In this document: positions 1 to 7,038 of the stretch, one piece after another
Layout: each line of letters opens with the position of its first letter
Position numbering within the stretch: the stretch's first letter is position 1
NCBI GenBank assembly: GCA_002690445.1
Contig: NZER01000318.1
Coordinates: 1 to 7,485 of the forward strand
Reading direction: 5' to 3'
DNA: 7,485 bases
Source of the DNA: Candidatus Pacearchaeota archaeon
Lineage (GTDB): Archaea > Nanoarchaeota > Nanoarchaeia > Pacearchaeales > GW2011-AR1
Translations under genes and position numbers: made by a program
Notes under the pieces: model-generated
Database searches by the model: none
What the model was told of the DNA's origin: nothing
The model's input: the letters and a program-made list of their open reading frames with translations, nothing else

Positions 1-1007
1 AGGCCCACCATGTTATAAGACATAGAAGTGATACCATATTTCCTAGCAAGTCTAAAAGCATTGACTATTTGTTGGTCTGAAATGGGTTTATCCAATAATT
101 CTTTTCTTGTTGTTGGGTTGCCAGATTCTATGGCTATGTCTACTTTATAACAATTTGAATCTTTTAAATATTGAAAAACTTCTTCATCACACAAGTCTGC
201 CCTCAGACAACACTCATAAGGAAGGTTAATTTCCTTTTTGTATGCTTCTGAGAACTCTCTTAATCTGGCTTTATTCCAGTTAAAAGTTTCATCTAAGAAA
301 AATATGGTTTTTATTTTATATTGAGTTTTTAATTTTTTTAATTCTTTTATTACAAAGGGTATAGAATAATTCCTCAAATAATTGCCTTTGCCTTTGTAAA
401 GTTGTTGTAGTGTGTGGTTAACACAGTAACTACATTTAAACGGACAACCTCTTGAGGTAATAAAATCTAACTGATAATTCCTTGCTCGAAGGTACTTTTT
501 ATAATCAAATATCCCTCTATCTGGAAATGGGTATTTGTCTAAAGAATTTGTTAGTGAAGATAGTGGGTTTTTAATTATTTCATTATCTTTCTTAAACCAA
601 AAGCCTTGAGTTTGTGTATAATCTTTAGAAGTTTCAATATTATTAACCAATTCTAAGATTGCATCTTCTCCTTCTCCAATGCAAACTCCATCGAAATGAG
701 CGATAGAATCTTCAGGGGCAATAATTGGATGGATACCTCCGCAGAAAATAGGTTTTTGTAATTCTTGTTTAAGAGCTTGAGATATTTTAACTACATCTGT
801 GAATTCATTAGTTCTGGAACTGAATAAAATAATATCTGGGTTGAAGTTTCTTGCTTGTTTAACCCCTTTTTTGAGAGACATTCCAAAAGTAAAATCCAAT
901 AATTCTATTTGGTGGTTTTTAGATTTTAGTAAAGAAGCTAAACTACCAATTCCGAAATCGTAGTAAGGTATCCCCAAAGGGTTTGCATAAACAAATAAGA
1001 TTTTCAT
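1..1007 (-). CDS. B12-binding radical SAM protein, partial (C-terminus off the left edge)
   Basis: This gene starts with ATG at 1007 and reads without a stop to the left edge, giving 335 codons; the C-terminus is outside the window. It begins MKILFVYANP. Residues about 1-125 look like a cobalamin-binding Rossmann domain, with GGIHP at 90-94 and GEGED at 111-115, both typical of the BchE-like B12-binding radical SAM superfamily. A linker with a YPFP motif (159-162) leads into the radical SAM barrel. The cluster-binding motif SRGCPFKCSYC has C188, C192 and C195 (CX3CX2C). AIESG at 292-296 is the usual strand in the SAM-binding part of the barrel. The reading ends at NMVGL, where the family normally continues into a GLP-type loop. 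The start overlaps the stop of the upstream gene as ATGA, and an AGGA at 1018-1015 sits 7 nt before the ATG as a plausible ribosome-binding site. Family assignment is firm; the reaction and substrate are unknown. Family members do methylations, ring closures and rearrangements. Confidence 0.93.
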   Translation of the reverse strand, partial: MKILFVYANPLGIPYYDFGIGSLASLLKSKNHQIELLDFTFGMSLKKGVKQARNFNPDIILFSSRTNEFTDVVKISQALKQELQKPIFCGGIHPIIAPEDSIAHFDGVCIGEGEDAILELVNNIETSKDYTQTQGFWFKKDNEIIKNPLSSLTNSLDKYPFPDRGIFDYKKYLRARNYQLDFITSRGCPFKCSYCVNHTLQQLYKGKGNYLRNYSIPFVIKELKKLKTQYKIKTIFFLDETFNWNKARLREFSEAYKKEINLPYECCLRADLCDEEVFQYLKDSNCYKVDIAIESGNPTTRKELLDKPISDQQIVNAFRLARKYGITSMSYNMVG

Positions 1008-2404
1008 TCTTTCATCCTGAATAAAAAAAGTCCTATGGCTGCATAATAATATTTTTTAATTTCGTTCCAAGACCTGATCTTTGAGATCATCTTAAGGATG
1101 TATCCTGGCCTGAAATAAAATTGTCTATAGGCTTTCTTTACCCATTTGTTTGTATCTTTTACAAAATAAGGTAAGCGTTCATTTGTTTTTCCAAGAGTAT
1201 AATCTTTCCAATAATTTTTATCTACAAAGTTTTGTTCTACGGCTAAATCATAAAAATTTGTGTCTGGGAGAGGGGTGGCTGCACAGAACATAATCATATC
1301 GGGATTAATTTCTTTTGCAAAATTTATAGTTTTTTTTATGGATTCTTCTGTTTCGGTAATGTAGCCAATTATAAAATAAGCAAATGCCTCTATGCCTGCT
1401 TGTTTGGTCCATTTAAAAACATCTCTTACCCTATCTAAAGAAATTCCCTTTCTCATTAATTTGAGTATTCTTTTATCTCCAGATTCAACACCATATCTGA
1501 GTCTTCTACAACCTGCTTTTTTCATTAGCTTGAGTATATCTAAATCTACAAAATCAACACGAGTAGGTGCTTCCCATCTAAATTTCAAGTTTCTTTTTAA
1601 AATTTCATTACAAATCTCTCTTATGTTAGCTTTTGAAGTTGTTAGATTATCATCTGCAATAACTATCTCTTTTATTTTGTAGTTTTTAACTAAAAATTCC
1701 ATTTCGTCAACTATTTTTTGGGGATTTCTAAATCTTAAAGGTCCGAGGTCTCCTGGTTTTTTAAAACAAAATCCGCATCTGCCCGGACAACCCCTGCTAG
1801 AAACCATTGTCATCATGGGATGTAATGCTATGACAAGATTATATTTTTTAATAGGAAGTAGGTGGTAAGCCGGTAAGGGTAGGGAATCTAAGTCTTTTAC
1901 AAGGCCATATCCAGGATTTATTTTTATTTCATTATTTTTTTTATAAACTAAACCGGGGATGTCTTTTAGAGTGGATTTTTCTTCTAAGGCCTTAGTTAAT
2001 AGGGGAAATGTGTGTTCTCCTTCTCCTATAAGTCCATAGTCTACAAACTCATAGGAAAGAATTTCTTTAGGACAAGCAGATACATGGCTTCCCCCAATCA
2101 CAGTTATTGCTCCTACTTCTTTAGCGATTTGTGCAGCTTCTAAGGCTCCTCTAATCGTGGAGGACATACAAGTAATACCCACAACATCTGGATCAAGTTT
2201 TTTTAATTCCTCTAAAGTTTCTTGTTTTGTTAAATTTAATGCAGGGGCATCTATAATAGAAACATCATGATCTTCTTTTTCTAATACTGATGCTATGTAA
2301 GCTAGACCGAGAGGTGGCACAACGCCCCAAATTTTTAGTAAACTACTTGGGACTCGAGAGTTTACCTGATCTCCTGCATGGTATCTTATTAAGGTTATTT
2401 TCAT
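1004..2404 (-). CDS. B12-binding radical SAM protein (BchE-like superfamily)
   Basis: A complete 466-residue protein of normal length for cobalamin-dependent radical SAM enzymes. Residues about 25-145 form the B12-binding domain: VVPPLGLAYIASVL at 28-41, GGSHVSA at 104-110 and GEGEHTF at 127-133. The PLPAY linker is at 176-180. The radical SAM domain (about 197-400) carries SRGCPGRCGFC with C206, C210 and C213 to bind the 4Fe-4S cluster, and YGVESGD at 304-310. The loop that is usually GLPGETEE reads GYITETEE (347-354), a small departure. The C-terminus has FYFRPGYILK at 429-438, closely matched in the radical SAM protein encoded at 3243-4547. No DxHxxG cobalamin-ligand motif is visible, which is common in this superfamily. 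The start overlaps the SDR stop as ATGA; AAGGA at 2419-2415 lies 10 nt upstream. It probably modifies a lipid, glycan or small metabolite with radical chemistry; the substrate is not determined. Confidence 0.95.
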   Translation of the reverse strand: MKITLIRYHAGDQVNSRVPSSLLKIWGVVPPLGLAYIASVLEKEDHDVSIIDAPALNLTKQETLEELKKLDPDVVGITCMSSTIRGALEAAQIAKEVGAITVIGGSHVSACPKEILSYEFVDYGLIGEGEHTFPLLTKALEEKSTLKDIPGLVYKKNNEIKINPGYGLVKDLDSLPLPAYHLLPIKKYNLVIALHPMMTMVSSRGCPGRCGFCFKKPGDLGPLRFRNPQKIVDEMEFLVKNYKIKEIVIADDNLTTSKANIREICNEILKRNLKFRWEAPTRVDFVDLDILKLMKKAGCRRLRYGVESGDKRILKLMRKGISLDRVRDVFKWTKQAGIEAFAYFIIGYITETEESIKKTINFAKEINPDMIMFCAATPLPDTNFYDLAVEQNFVDKNYWKDYTLGKTNERLPYFVKDTNKWVKKAYRQFYFRPGYILKMISKIRSWNEIKKYYYAAIGLFLFRMKE

Positions 2405-2409
2405 TTTAA
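2394..2409 (-). repeat. 16-nt start-site sequence shared by two radical SAM genes (copy 1)
   Basis: Reading on the minus strand, TTAAAATGAAAATAAC spans the start codon of the radical SAM gene at 2404 and is identical at 4552-4537. Part is explained by the same first residues (MKIT); the upstream TTAAA is also identical although it belongs to different upstream coding contexts. Confidence 0.6.
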
Positions 2410-3246
2410 CATTTTCCTTAAAGATTCTTTGATTGAAATGGGCTGAAAATTGAAGTCTTTAATTGCTTCTTTATTATCACCCACTTTATCTTGTATTATT
2501 TCGGTTATTCTATCTTGTGAAATTATTCTTGAAGGGATTAACCTAAGTAATGCTAAGGGAATATGGATTTTTCTCCTTCTTAAATTTAAATCTTTCGATA
2601 TTTCATCTATTAACTCATCGAAACTCAAGGATTCTGAACCATTTACAGCATAAATCTTATTTTTTAAAATTTTATTTTCTAAGGTTTTTTTTATCACACT
2701 TACTAAATCCTTAACATATACTGGCTGAAATTTATATCTTCCATTTCCGATTATGGGCACAAGAGGGGTTTTTTTAACTAAAGAAATAATATTTTTTAAA
2801 TCCCTATTTCCTTTGTGATCATAAACCCAATTAGGTCTTAAAATAATGTAATCTAAACCAGAAGTCATAACAATATTTTCGGATTGTAATTTGGATGAAG
2901 CATAGGGCCCTTTGTGTTTTAGTAAGACATTATTACTGCTTATTAGAATAAATCTTTTTATTTTGTATTTTTTACTTAATAAGACTAGATTTCTAGTGCC
3001 TTCTACATTTGCTTTAATAATTTCTTGAGAAGAGCCTTGTGTTAATGCAGCTACATGAATTACGGTGTCTACTTTTTGAAATGCTTTTTCTAAAGAATCC
3101 ATCTTCGAGATATCTCCATAAATGAATTCTATATTTTGTGTAGGTTCTTGGCTTTTCCTAATTATGCATCTTAGCTTGTAATCCCTTACTAATTCTTTAA
3201 CTAAATGAGATCCAATAAATCCGGTTGCGCCTGTTATTAAAATCAT
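2401..3246 (-). CDS. NAD(P)-dependent epimerase/dehydratase-like SDR
   Basis: A complete 281-residue protein of the extended or atypical short-chain dehydrogenase/reductase superfamily, slightly shorter than typical NDP-sugar epimerases (about 300-340). The N-terminus gives the nucleotide-binding glycine motif GATGFIG (6-12). YGDISKMDSL (43-52) and VIHVAA (62-67) follow, as in the Rossmann fold of this family. The catalytic set looks intact: S103/S104 in LISSNN, and Y115 with K119 in YASSK. RPNWVYD (137-143) matches the usual RPxxVYG, and QPVYVKDLV (174-182) is the typical substrate-domain motif. It could act on a nucleotide sugar (epimerase, dehydratase or reductase) or on another small substrate; the sequence does not decide. 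It lies between two radical SAM genes and overlaps both by 4 bp (ATGA), so it very likely acts in the same pathway. No clear ribosome-binding site precedes its start, suggesting translational coupling. Confidence 0.92.
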   Translation of the reverse strand: MILITGATGFIGSHLVKELVRDYKLRCIIRKSQEPTQNIEFIYGDISKMDSLEKAFQKVDTVIHVAALTQGSSQEIIKANVEGTRNLVLLSKKYKIKRFILISSNNVLLKHKGPYASSKLQSENIVMTSGLDYIILRPNWVYDHKGNRDLKNIISLVKKTPLVPIIGNGRYKFQPVYVKDLVSVIKKTLENKILKNKIYAVNGSESLSFDELIDEISKDLNLRRRKIHIPLALLRLIPSRIISQDRITEIIQDKVGDNKEAIKDFNFQPISIKESLRKMLK

Positions 3247-4547
3247 TTTATTCTGTTTTTGAGGAATTTTAAGATATATCTTGGGCGGAAATAATATGAA
3301 ATAAAAGCTTTTTCTTTGAGTTTGAGTAATTGTTCTTTGGTTAATTTACTATGATGAATTACAGGTGTGTAAGAATCGTAATGGGCAAAATTGGTATCAT
3401 ATATTTTATCTTTTGTTTTTTCATAAAAAGGTGTTCCTGGAAAGGGGGTTAAGATAAAAAATTGGGCTACATTCGTGTTTAATTGTTTGGCATATTCAAT
3501 TGTTTTCAAAATAGATTCTTCAGTATCATCAGGTAATCCAAATATGTAAAAGGCAGAAACCCGAATTCCTTTCTTATGACAATAAGCAACAATCTCATTT
3601 TGCTTTTCTATAGTTGCAGATTTTCTCATGGCCTTCTGTAAGATTTCTTGATTTGTAGATTCAATACCCACATTAAGACCTCTTAATCCAGATTTATAGA
3701 GTATATCTATTAAATTTGCATCCAAATAATCAAAATGAGTTTCACAAGCCCATTCTATATCTATATCTTCTTTAATTATTAATTCGGCTATTTGTTTAGC
3801 CCTTTCTTTATTGTAAGTGAATAAAGGATCTCGGAACAATAATCCTTTTATTTGGAATTTATCTTTTAGGTATTTTATTTCTTTGACGATATTTTCAGGT
3901 GTTCTTAATCTCCAATTTCCGTAATAAGCTTTGTAAGGACAATAAAAACAACTGAAAATGCAGCCTCTGCTAGATAAGATAGAGATGAATGGTTTTTTAT
4001 TAATAACGGGAGAATAAGAATAATCTTCTATGGGGAAAATGTCCCATTGGGGATAGGGTAGTGTGTCTAAATCTTGAATAGGTTTGGAATCTACCAACCC
4101 TTTCGGAATTTTGCCTTCTGCAATCTCCATAACAATTTGTTCTGGTTCGTTTTTTATTACAAAATCAGCATGTTTAAGGTATAATTCGGGTTGAACCGAT
4201 GCGAAAGGTCCTATAAACCCGATTATTGTTTTTGTTTGTTGCTTAATTTTCTGAGCATATTCTAATTCGATTTTATGGTCTACGATGGAGGAAGGCATTA
4301 AGATTAAATCAGAATCTAAAGGAATTTCATTAATTTTGTATTCGACTTGATGGCCTTTGTTAGATAAAATTGCAGCAATATGTCCCAAAGCAAAAATGGG
4401 CAATTTAACTCCAGATTTTTTTCTAGATTCGATAAGTTTGGCTAAAAAACTGTTCCCTATTCTTGTTGCGGCGCCGTAACCGCCCATAATGTCTTTATTG
4501 ATACATTCTTCTCTATCCGAAAGCGCATTTAGTAAAGTTATTTTCAT
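3243..4547 (-). CDS. B12-binding radical SAM protein (second complete copy)
   Basis: A complete 434-residue protein. The N-terminal domain (about 45-150) resembles the cobalamin-binding fold but is more divergent than in its neighbours: LPIFALGHIAAILSNKGH at 49-66 replaces the usual PPLGLAYLA segment, and the GEGE motif reads KNEPE (132-136). About 30 extra residues (15-45, including GGYGAATRIG) precede it. After a LPYPQWD linker (163-169), the radical SAM domain has SRGCIFSCFYC with C196, C200 and C203, then GIEST (294-298) where ESG is more usual, and a canonical FGLPDDTEES (336-345). The C-terminus has YYFRPRYILK at 419-428. The gene follows the family 2 glycosyltransferase after 1 bp (TAA-A-ATG) and overlaps the SDR start by ATGA. 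It is a paralogue rather than a recent duplicate of the protein encoded at 1004-2404, as most positions differ. The reaction is unknown. Confidence 0.94.
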   Translation of the reverse strand: MKITLLNALSDREECINKDIMGGYGAATRIGNSFLAKLIESRKKSGVKLPIFALGHIAAILSNKGHQVEYKINEIPLDSDLILMPSSIVDHKIELEYAQKIKQQTKTIIGFIGPFASVQPELYLKHADFVIKNEPEQIVMEIAEGKIPKGLVDSKPIQDLDTLPYPQWDIFPIEDYSYSPVINKKPFISILSSRGCIFSCFYCPYKAYYGNWRLRTPENIVKEIKYLKDKFQIKGLLFRDPLFTYNKERAKQIAELIIKEDIDIEWACETHFDYLDANLIDILYKSGLRGLNVGIESTNQEILQKAMRKSATIEKQNEIVAYCHKKGIRVSAFYIFGLPDDTEESILKTIEYAKQLNTNVAQFFILTPFPGTPFYEKTKDKIYDTNFAHYDSYTPVIHHSKLTKEQLLKLKEKAFISYYFRPRYILKFLKNRIK

Positions 4548-4552
4548 TTTAA
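4537..4552 (-). repeat. 16-nt start-site sequence shared by two radical SAM genes (copy 2)
   Basis: Identical to the sequence at 2409-2394 and again placed over a radical SAM start codon, here the ATG at 4547. The stop codon (TAA) of the glycosyltransferase lies within it. It may reflect common descent of the two starts or a preferred A-rich initiation context. Confidence 0.6.
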
Positions 4553-5235
4553 TCCATAATTCGATACTTAATCAAATAATATAAAGCTTTTATTCCATCT
4601 CTCCAAGTTATTTTTTTACCTTGGTCGAATAATCTACTTTCATAAGTTATGGGCACTTCATAAATTTTATATCCTTTTTTAATTATCTTAGCAGTTATTT
4701 CTGGTTCAAAGTCGAATCTTTTGGCTTTTAAAGTTATACTATCTATAACTTCTTTTTTGAAGACCTTATAACAAGTCTCCATATCGGAAATATTACGAAA
4801 GTATAAGATCTTTGTAATGTAAGTTAATATTTTATTTCCAATTACATGAGAAAATAAATTTGGACCCACCATATTTCCCTTAAATCTTGAACCATATACT
4901 ACTTTCGTAGTACCATTTAAGATTGGATGAAGTAATTTTGGATACTCTTCCGGAGAATATTCTAGATCTGCATCTTGTATTAGAAGTATATCTCCTGTGA
5001 CTTGCTCTAAACCTGTTCTAATGGCTGAACCTTTGCCTTTATTGACTTCATGATAAAAAATCTTTATTTGGGGGTCATTAATGGTTTTTAGAATCTCTTT
5101 AGTTGAATCTTTTGAGGAATCGTCCACAATAATTATTTCTTTTTCTAATTCTAGGGGGACAGCTTTAACTCTCTTTAAAATGGCCTTGATTGTTTTTTCT
5201 TCATTATAAACCGGAATTATGATTGATAATTTCAT
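4549..5235 (-). CDS. Family 2 glycosyltransferase, dolichyl-phosphate mannose/glucose synthase-like
   Basis: A complete 228-residue GT-A fold enzyme. The N-terminus IIIPVYNEE (5-13) and IIIVDDSSKDST (34-45) form the nucleotide-binding part. NKGKGSAIRTGL (65-76) and QDADLEYSPEEYPK (87-100) follow, the DAD (88-90) being the metal-binding DxD. YGSRFKG (114-120) and SDMETCYKVFK (150-160) are characteristic of the dolichyl-phosphate mannose synthase / undecaprenyl-phosphate glucose group. KRFDFEPEITAKI (172-184) completes the pattern. No transmembrane segment follows, so this is a soluble or peripheral single-domain form. The expected reaction is transfer of a hexose from an NDP-sugar to a polyprenyl phosphate on the cytoplasmic face; which sugar is not readable. 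The gene lies 1 bp from both neighbours (TAA-A-ATG on each side). AAAGG at 5248-5244 is a possible ribosome-binding site, 8 nt before the ATG. The membrane glycosyltransferase upstream is a natural user of its product. Confidence 0.93.
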   Translation of the reverse strand: MKLSIIIPVYNEEKTIKAILKRVKAVPLELEKEIIIVDDSSKDSTKEILKTINDPQIKIFYHEVNKGKGSAIRTGLEQVTGDILLIQDADLEYSPEEYPKLLHPILNGTTKVVYGSRFKGNMVGPNLFSHVIGNKILTYITKILYFRNISDMETCYKVFKKEVIDSITLKAKRFDFEPEITAKIIKKGYKIYEVPITYESRLFDQGKKITWRDGIKALYYLIKYRIMD

Positions 5236-5236
5236 T

Positions 5237-6985
5237 TTAGAAACCTTTTTTAGTTAGATTGAATAAATCATAGATTCTCATTACGTCCTTGTTGTCTAAT
5301 TTGACTATATAGTTGGGTTGATATTCCTTTTTTAAGATTTCTATTTCCTCTGTATTGGTTCCATACCATCTATTTTCCACATAATATCGGAGATCTCTTC
5401 CTTCTGGATGAAAATATTGGACTTGTTCTGCAAGGGTTGGACTTCTGCCCAATTGTTTATTTAAATTTAAATCAAATAATTGATAATAAATCATGGGGTC
5501 GTTGGGTCTTAAATAAATCTGGGGCGCTTCTCCTTCTTGATAACGGTAAGTTTCATTCTCCTTCAAAATACTGCCTAAAAATTTCATAGTTTGTTTTGTG
5601 GCTACCAAATTAAAATCTTCTAGGAGTATCTGATCACATTGTTCTCTTTCAAAGATACAGATAATTTCATTGCTCCTAAAATAATAAGGGGAATGAGGAA
5701 CTGTGATTAAAGCAGAATATAAAATATAGATAATTAAGAAAATAAAAAATATCTTTTTTCTTTTTTCTATAGGAATTTTAAATAATTTAAAAATGGAATA
5801 TTCTTTATGTGAAAAAACAAGCCCCATTAGAAAGACTATACTTAATAAGAGAGGTATGGCTACCCTAAATAATAAGCCTACTGATTCAAAAAAGAGTGTT
5901 GTAAATAGGAATAAGAATACAAGGTAGAGAATAAATTTTTCACGTTTTTGTTTTTGTTTTTTGAATATTAACCTTATAAAAATGTATATGGAAAATAGAA
6001 AAATCAAAAGATCTAGAGTATTTATTTTTATTAAAAATTCATTGATTACTGGAAAAATATTAGAATTTAAACGCATAGCGGACACATTAGGTGCTATCCT
6101 CTTAAATCCTGTATAAATGTTATATAGATGTTGGGGGTTTAGTTTGTAAGGGATTAAAAGTACAAAAACATAAGTTATGAAATAGAAAATTCCTTTGATG
6201 ATAAAAGGTCTCAATTTTGTTTCGGCAGGGGTGCTTATTTTATTTGCAAGATCCAATTTTAGTGTTTTGAAAATATTCTTTATTAGCAATTTTATTTCTT
6301 GCCAATACTTTCCCATAAATAATAGAAATGCAAATAAGAAGTATACTCCTGCTGAAAACTTTGTCGCACCTGCAAAACCTAAAAAGACAAAACAAAATAT
6401 AAAAAAGGTATTTTCTTTTTTAGAGCTTTTTTCTGCTTCATAGGACTTCCAAAGAAAAATTAAACCTGTAAAGGTAAAAACATAAAAAATCATATCGACA
6501 GACATTATTCTGCCCCACTTTAAGATAAACTGAGAGAATGTAAAAAATGCTATGGAAAATAAGGCATAATAATTTTTGAATAGGAATATTGCTAATAAAG
6601 AGAGTACTAATAAGAAGATTAATCCGAAGAGGTAGTTCGGTGCTTTACAATGGAATTCTGCATTTACGAAGGATTGGCCCATTAAAATGGGTATGTTGGG
6701 TGAAAATTTTGGACCGACTTGTAAGACTCCTGAGAAATCTTCATTGGAAACCATACACCCCGTGCCAATAATCATGTTTCCTAGAGGTGGGCCTAAATAA
6801 ATTAATCCAGGGAAATGAGGATAGGGGTAAAACCAAGCTATAGCTCCTGTTACTGTTAAAATAGAGTCATGTGTATATCCAATTTCATCATAATTACTAA
6901 AACGAAGGTACATTCCTAAGACTACTAGAATTATCAAAAAAAGCAGAAATAATCGATCATGCCTAAACTTTCCTAAAAATCCCAT
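5237..6985 (-). CDS. Multi-pass membrane glycosyltransferase, GT-C fold (GT39/PMT-like), putative
   Basis: A complete 582-residue integral membrane protein. A basic N-terminus precedes helix 1 (about 11-28). The large first outer loop (about 29-115) holds the acidic pair D33-E34, D40, and Y63-L-G-P-P-L68, matching the DE pair and PPL element of GT39/ArnT-type enzymes. Further hydrophobic segments lie near 116-136, 138-157, 164-180, 194-225 (probably two), 262-280, 323-341, 350-367, 371-391 and 411-428. GATKFSAG (206-213) resembles the conserved cytoplasmic-loop region of the family. A soluble tail of about 150 residues (430-582) ends with NYIVKLDNKDVMRIYDLF, a common ending in such proteins. 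By family it would transfer a sugar from a polyprenyl-phosphate donor on the outer membrane face; the acceptor is unknown. Sequence similarity is remote, so GT-C class is more secure than GT39. The ATG at 6985 is chosen because an in-frame ATG 18 nt upstream is cut off by a TAG. First gene of the operon. Confidence 0.8.
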   Translation of the reverse strand: MGFLGKFRHDRLFLLFLIILVVLGMYLRFSNYDEIGYTHDSILTVTGAIAWFYPYPHFPGLIYLGPPLGNMIIGTGCMVSNEDFSGVLQVGPKFSPNIPILMGQSFVNAEFHCKAPNYLFGLIFLLVLSLLAIFLFKNYYALFSIAFFTFSQFILKWGRIMSVDMIFYVFTFTGLIFLWKSYEAEKSSKKENTFFIFCFVFLGFAGATKFSAGVYFLFAFLLFMGKYWQEIKLLIKNIFKTLKLDLANKISTPAETKLRPFIIKGIFYFITYVFVLLIPYKLNPQHLYNIYTGFKRIAPNVSAMRLNSNIFPVINEFLIKINTLDLLIFLFSIYIFIRLIFKKQKQKREKFILYLVFLFLFTTLFFESVGLLFRVAIPLLLSIVFLMGLVFSHKEYSIFKLFKIPIEKRKKIFFIFLIIYILYSALITVPHSPYYFRSNEIICIFEREQCDQILLEDFNLVATKQTMKFLGSILKENETYRYQEGEAPQIYLRPNDPMIYYQLFDLNLNKQLGRSPTLAEQVQYFHPEGRDLRYYVENRWYGTNTEEIEILKKEYQPNYIVKLDNKDVMRIYDLFNLTKKGF

Positions 6986-6995
6986 AGGTACCTAT
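6984..6995. repeat. 12-bp perfect palindrome over the GT-C gene start
   Basis: ATAGGTACCTAT equals its own reverse complement and includes the first two bases of the minus-strand ATG at 6985. The match stops at the flanking bases (c6983 and t6996). It contains AGGT 4 nt before the start codon, so it could double as a weak ribosome-binding site. A palindrome of this length is expected once or twice by chance in a window this size, so only its position makes it notable as a possible operator. Confidence 0.35.
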
Positions 6996-7038
6996 TGGTC
7001 CATATATTTTTAAGAATTTCTAATATTAAAAGAGTGAG
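6986..7038. promoter_or_regulatory. Divergent intergenic region with a shared TATA-like block
   Basis: This 53-bp gap is the only non-coding stretch between the two divergent transcription units. The A/T block at 7002-7013 reads TTAAAAATATAT on the minus strand and ATATATTTTTAA on the plus strand. Its centre is about 22-25 bp from the minus-strand ATG (6985) and about 28 bp from the plus-strand ATG (7039). If the organism is an archaeon, that spacing fits a TATA box giving leaderless or nearly leaderless transcripts in both directions. A bacterial reading (TAATAT at 7021-7026 as a -10 with TTGGTC at 6995-7000 as a -35) has a 20-bp spacer and is weaker. No transcription data support either. 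Confidence 0.45.

Noticed and set aside
1392..1682. Plus-strand open frame of 96 codons
   Set aside because: It lies antisense to the conserved radical SAM domain of the gene at 1004-2404, has low-complexity Ser/Leu/Ile composition and no recognisable motif.
2450..2653. Plus-strand open frame of 67 codons
   Set aside because: It is antisense to the C-terminal part of the SDR gene, which has clear family motifs; nothing supports it as a gene.
1004..3246. Alternative genetic code with TGA as glycine or tryptophan
   Set aside because: TGA ends three genes exactly at ATGA overlaps with the next start, and Trp and Gly positions in conserved motifs use standard codons.
2394..4552. Recent tandem duplication of a radical SAM gene
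   Set aside because: The 16-nt identity at the two starts is mostly explained by the shared MKIT beginning; the proteins diverge strongly after it.
1004..5240. Internal terminators or promoters between the minus-strand genes
   Set aside because: The junctions leave at most 1 bp of non-coding sequence and no GC-rich hairpin with a T-run was noticed across them.
6195..6443. Plus-strand open frame of 82 codons
   Set aside because: It is antisense to membrane helices of the GT-C-like gene; its composition is that expected from the reverse of hydrophobic codons.
6589..6771. Plus-strand open frame of 60 codons
   Set aside because: It is antisense to the first outer loop of the membrane glycosyltransferase, with no motif and no ribosome-binding site.
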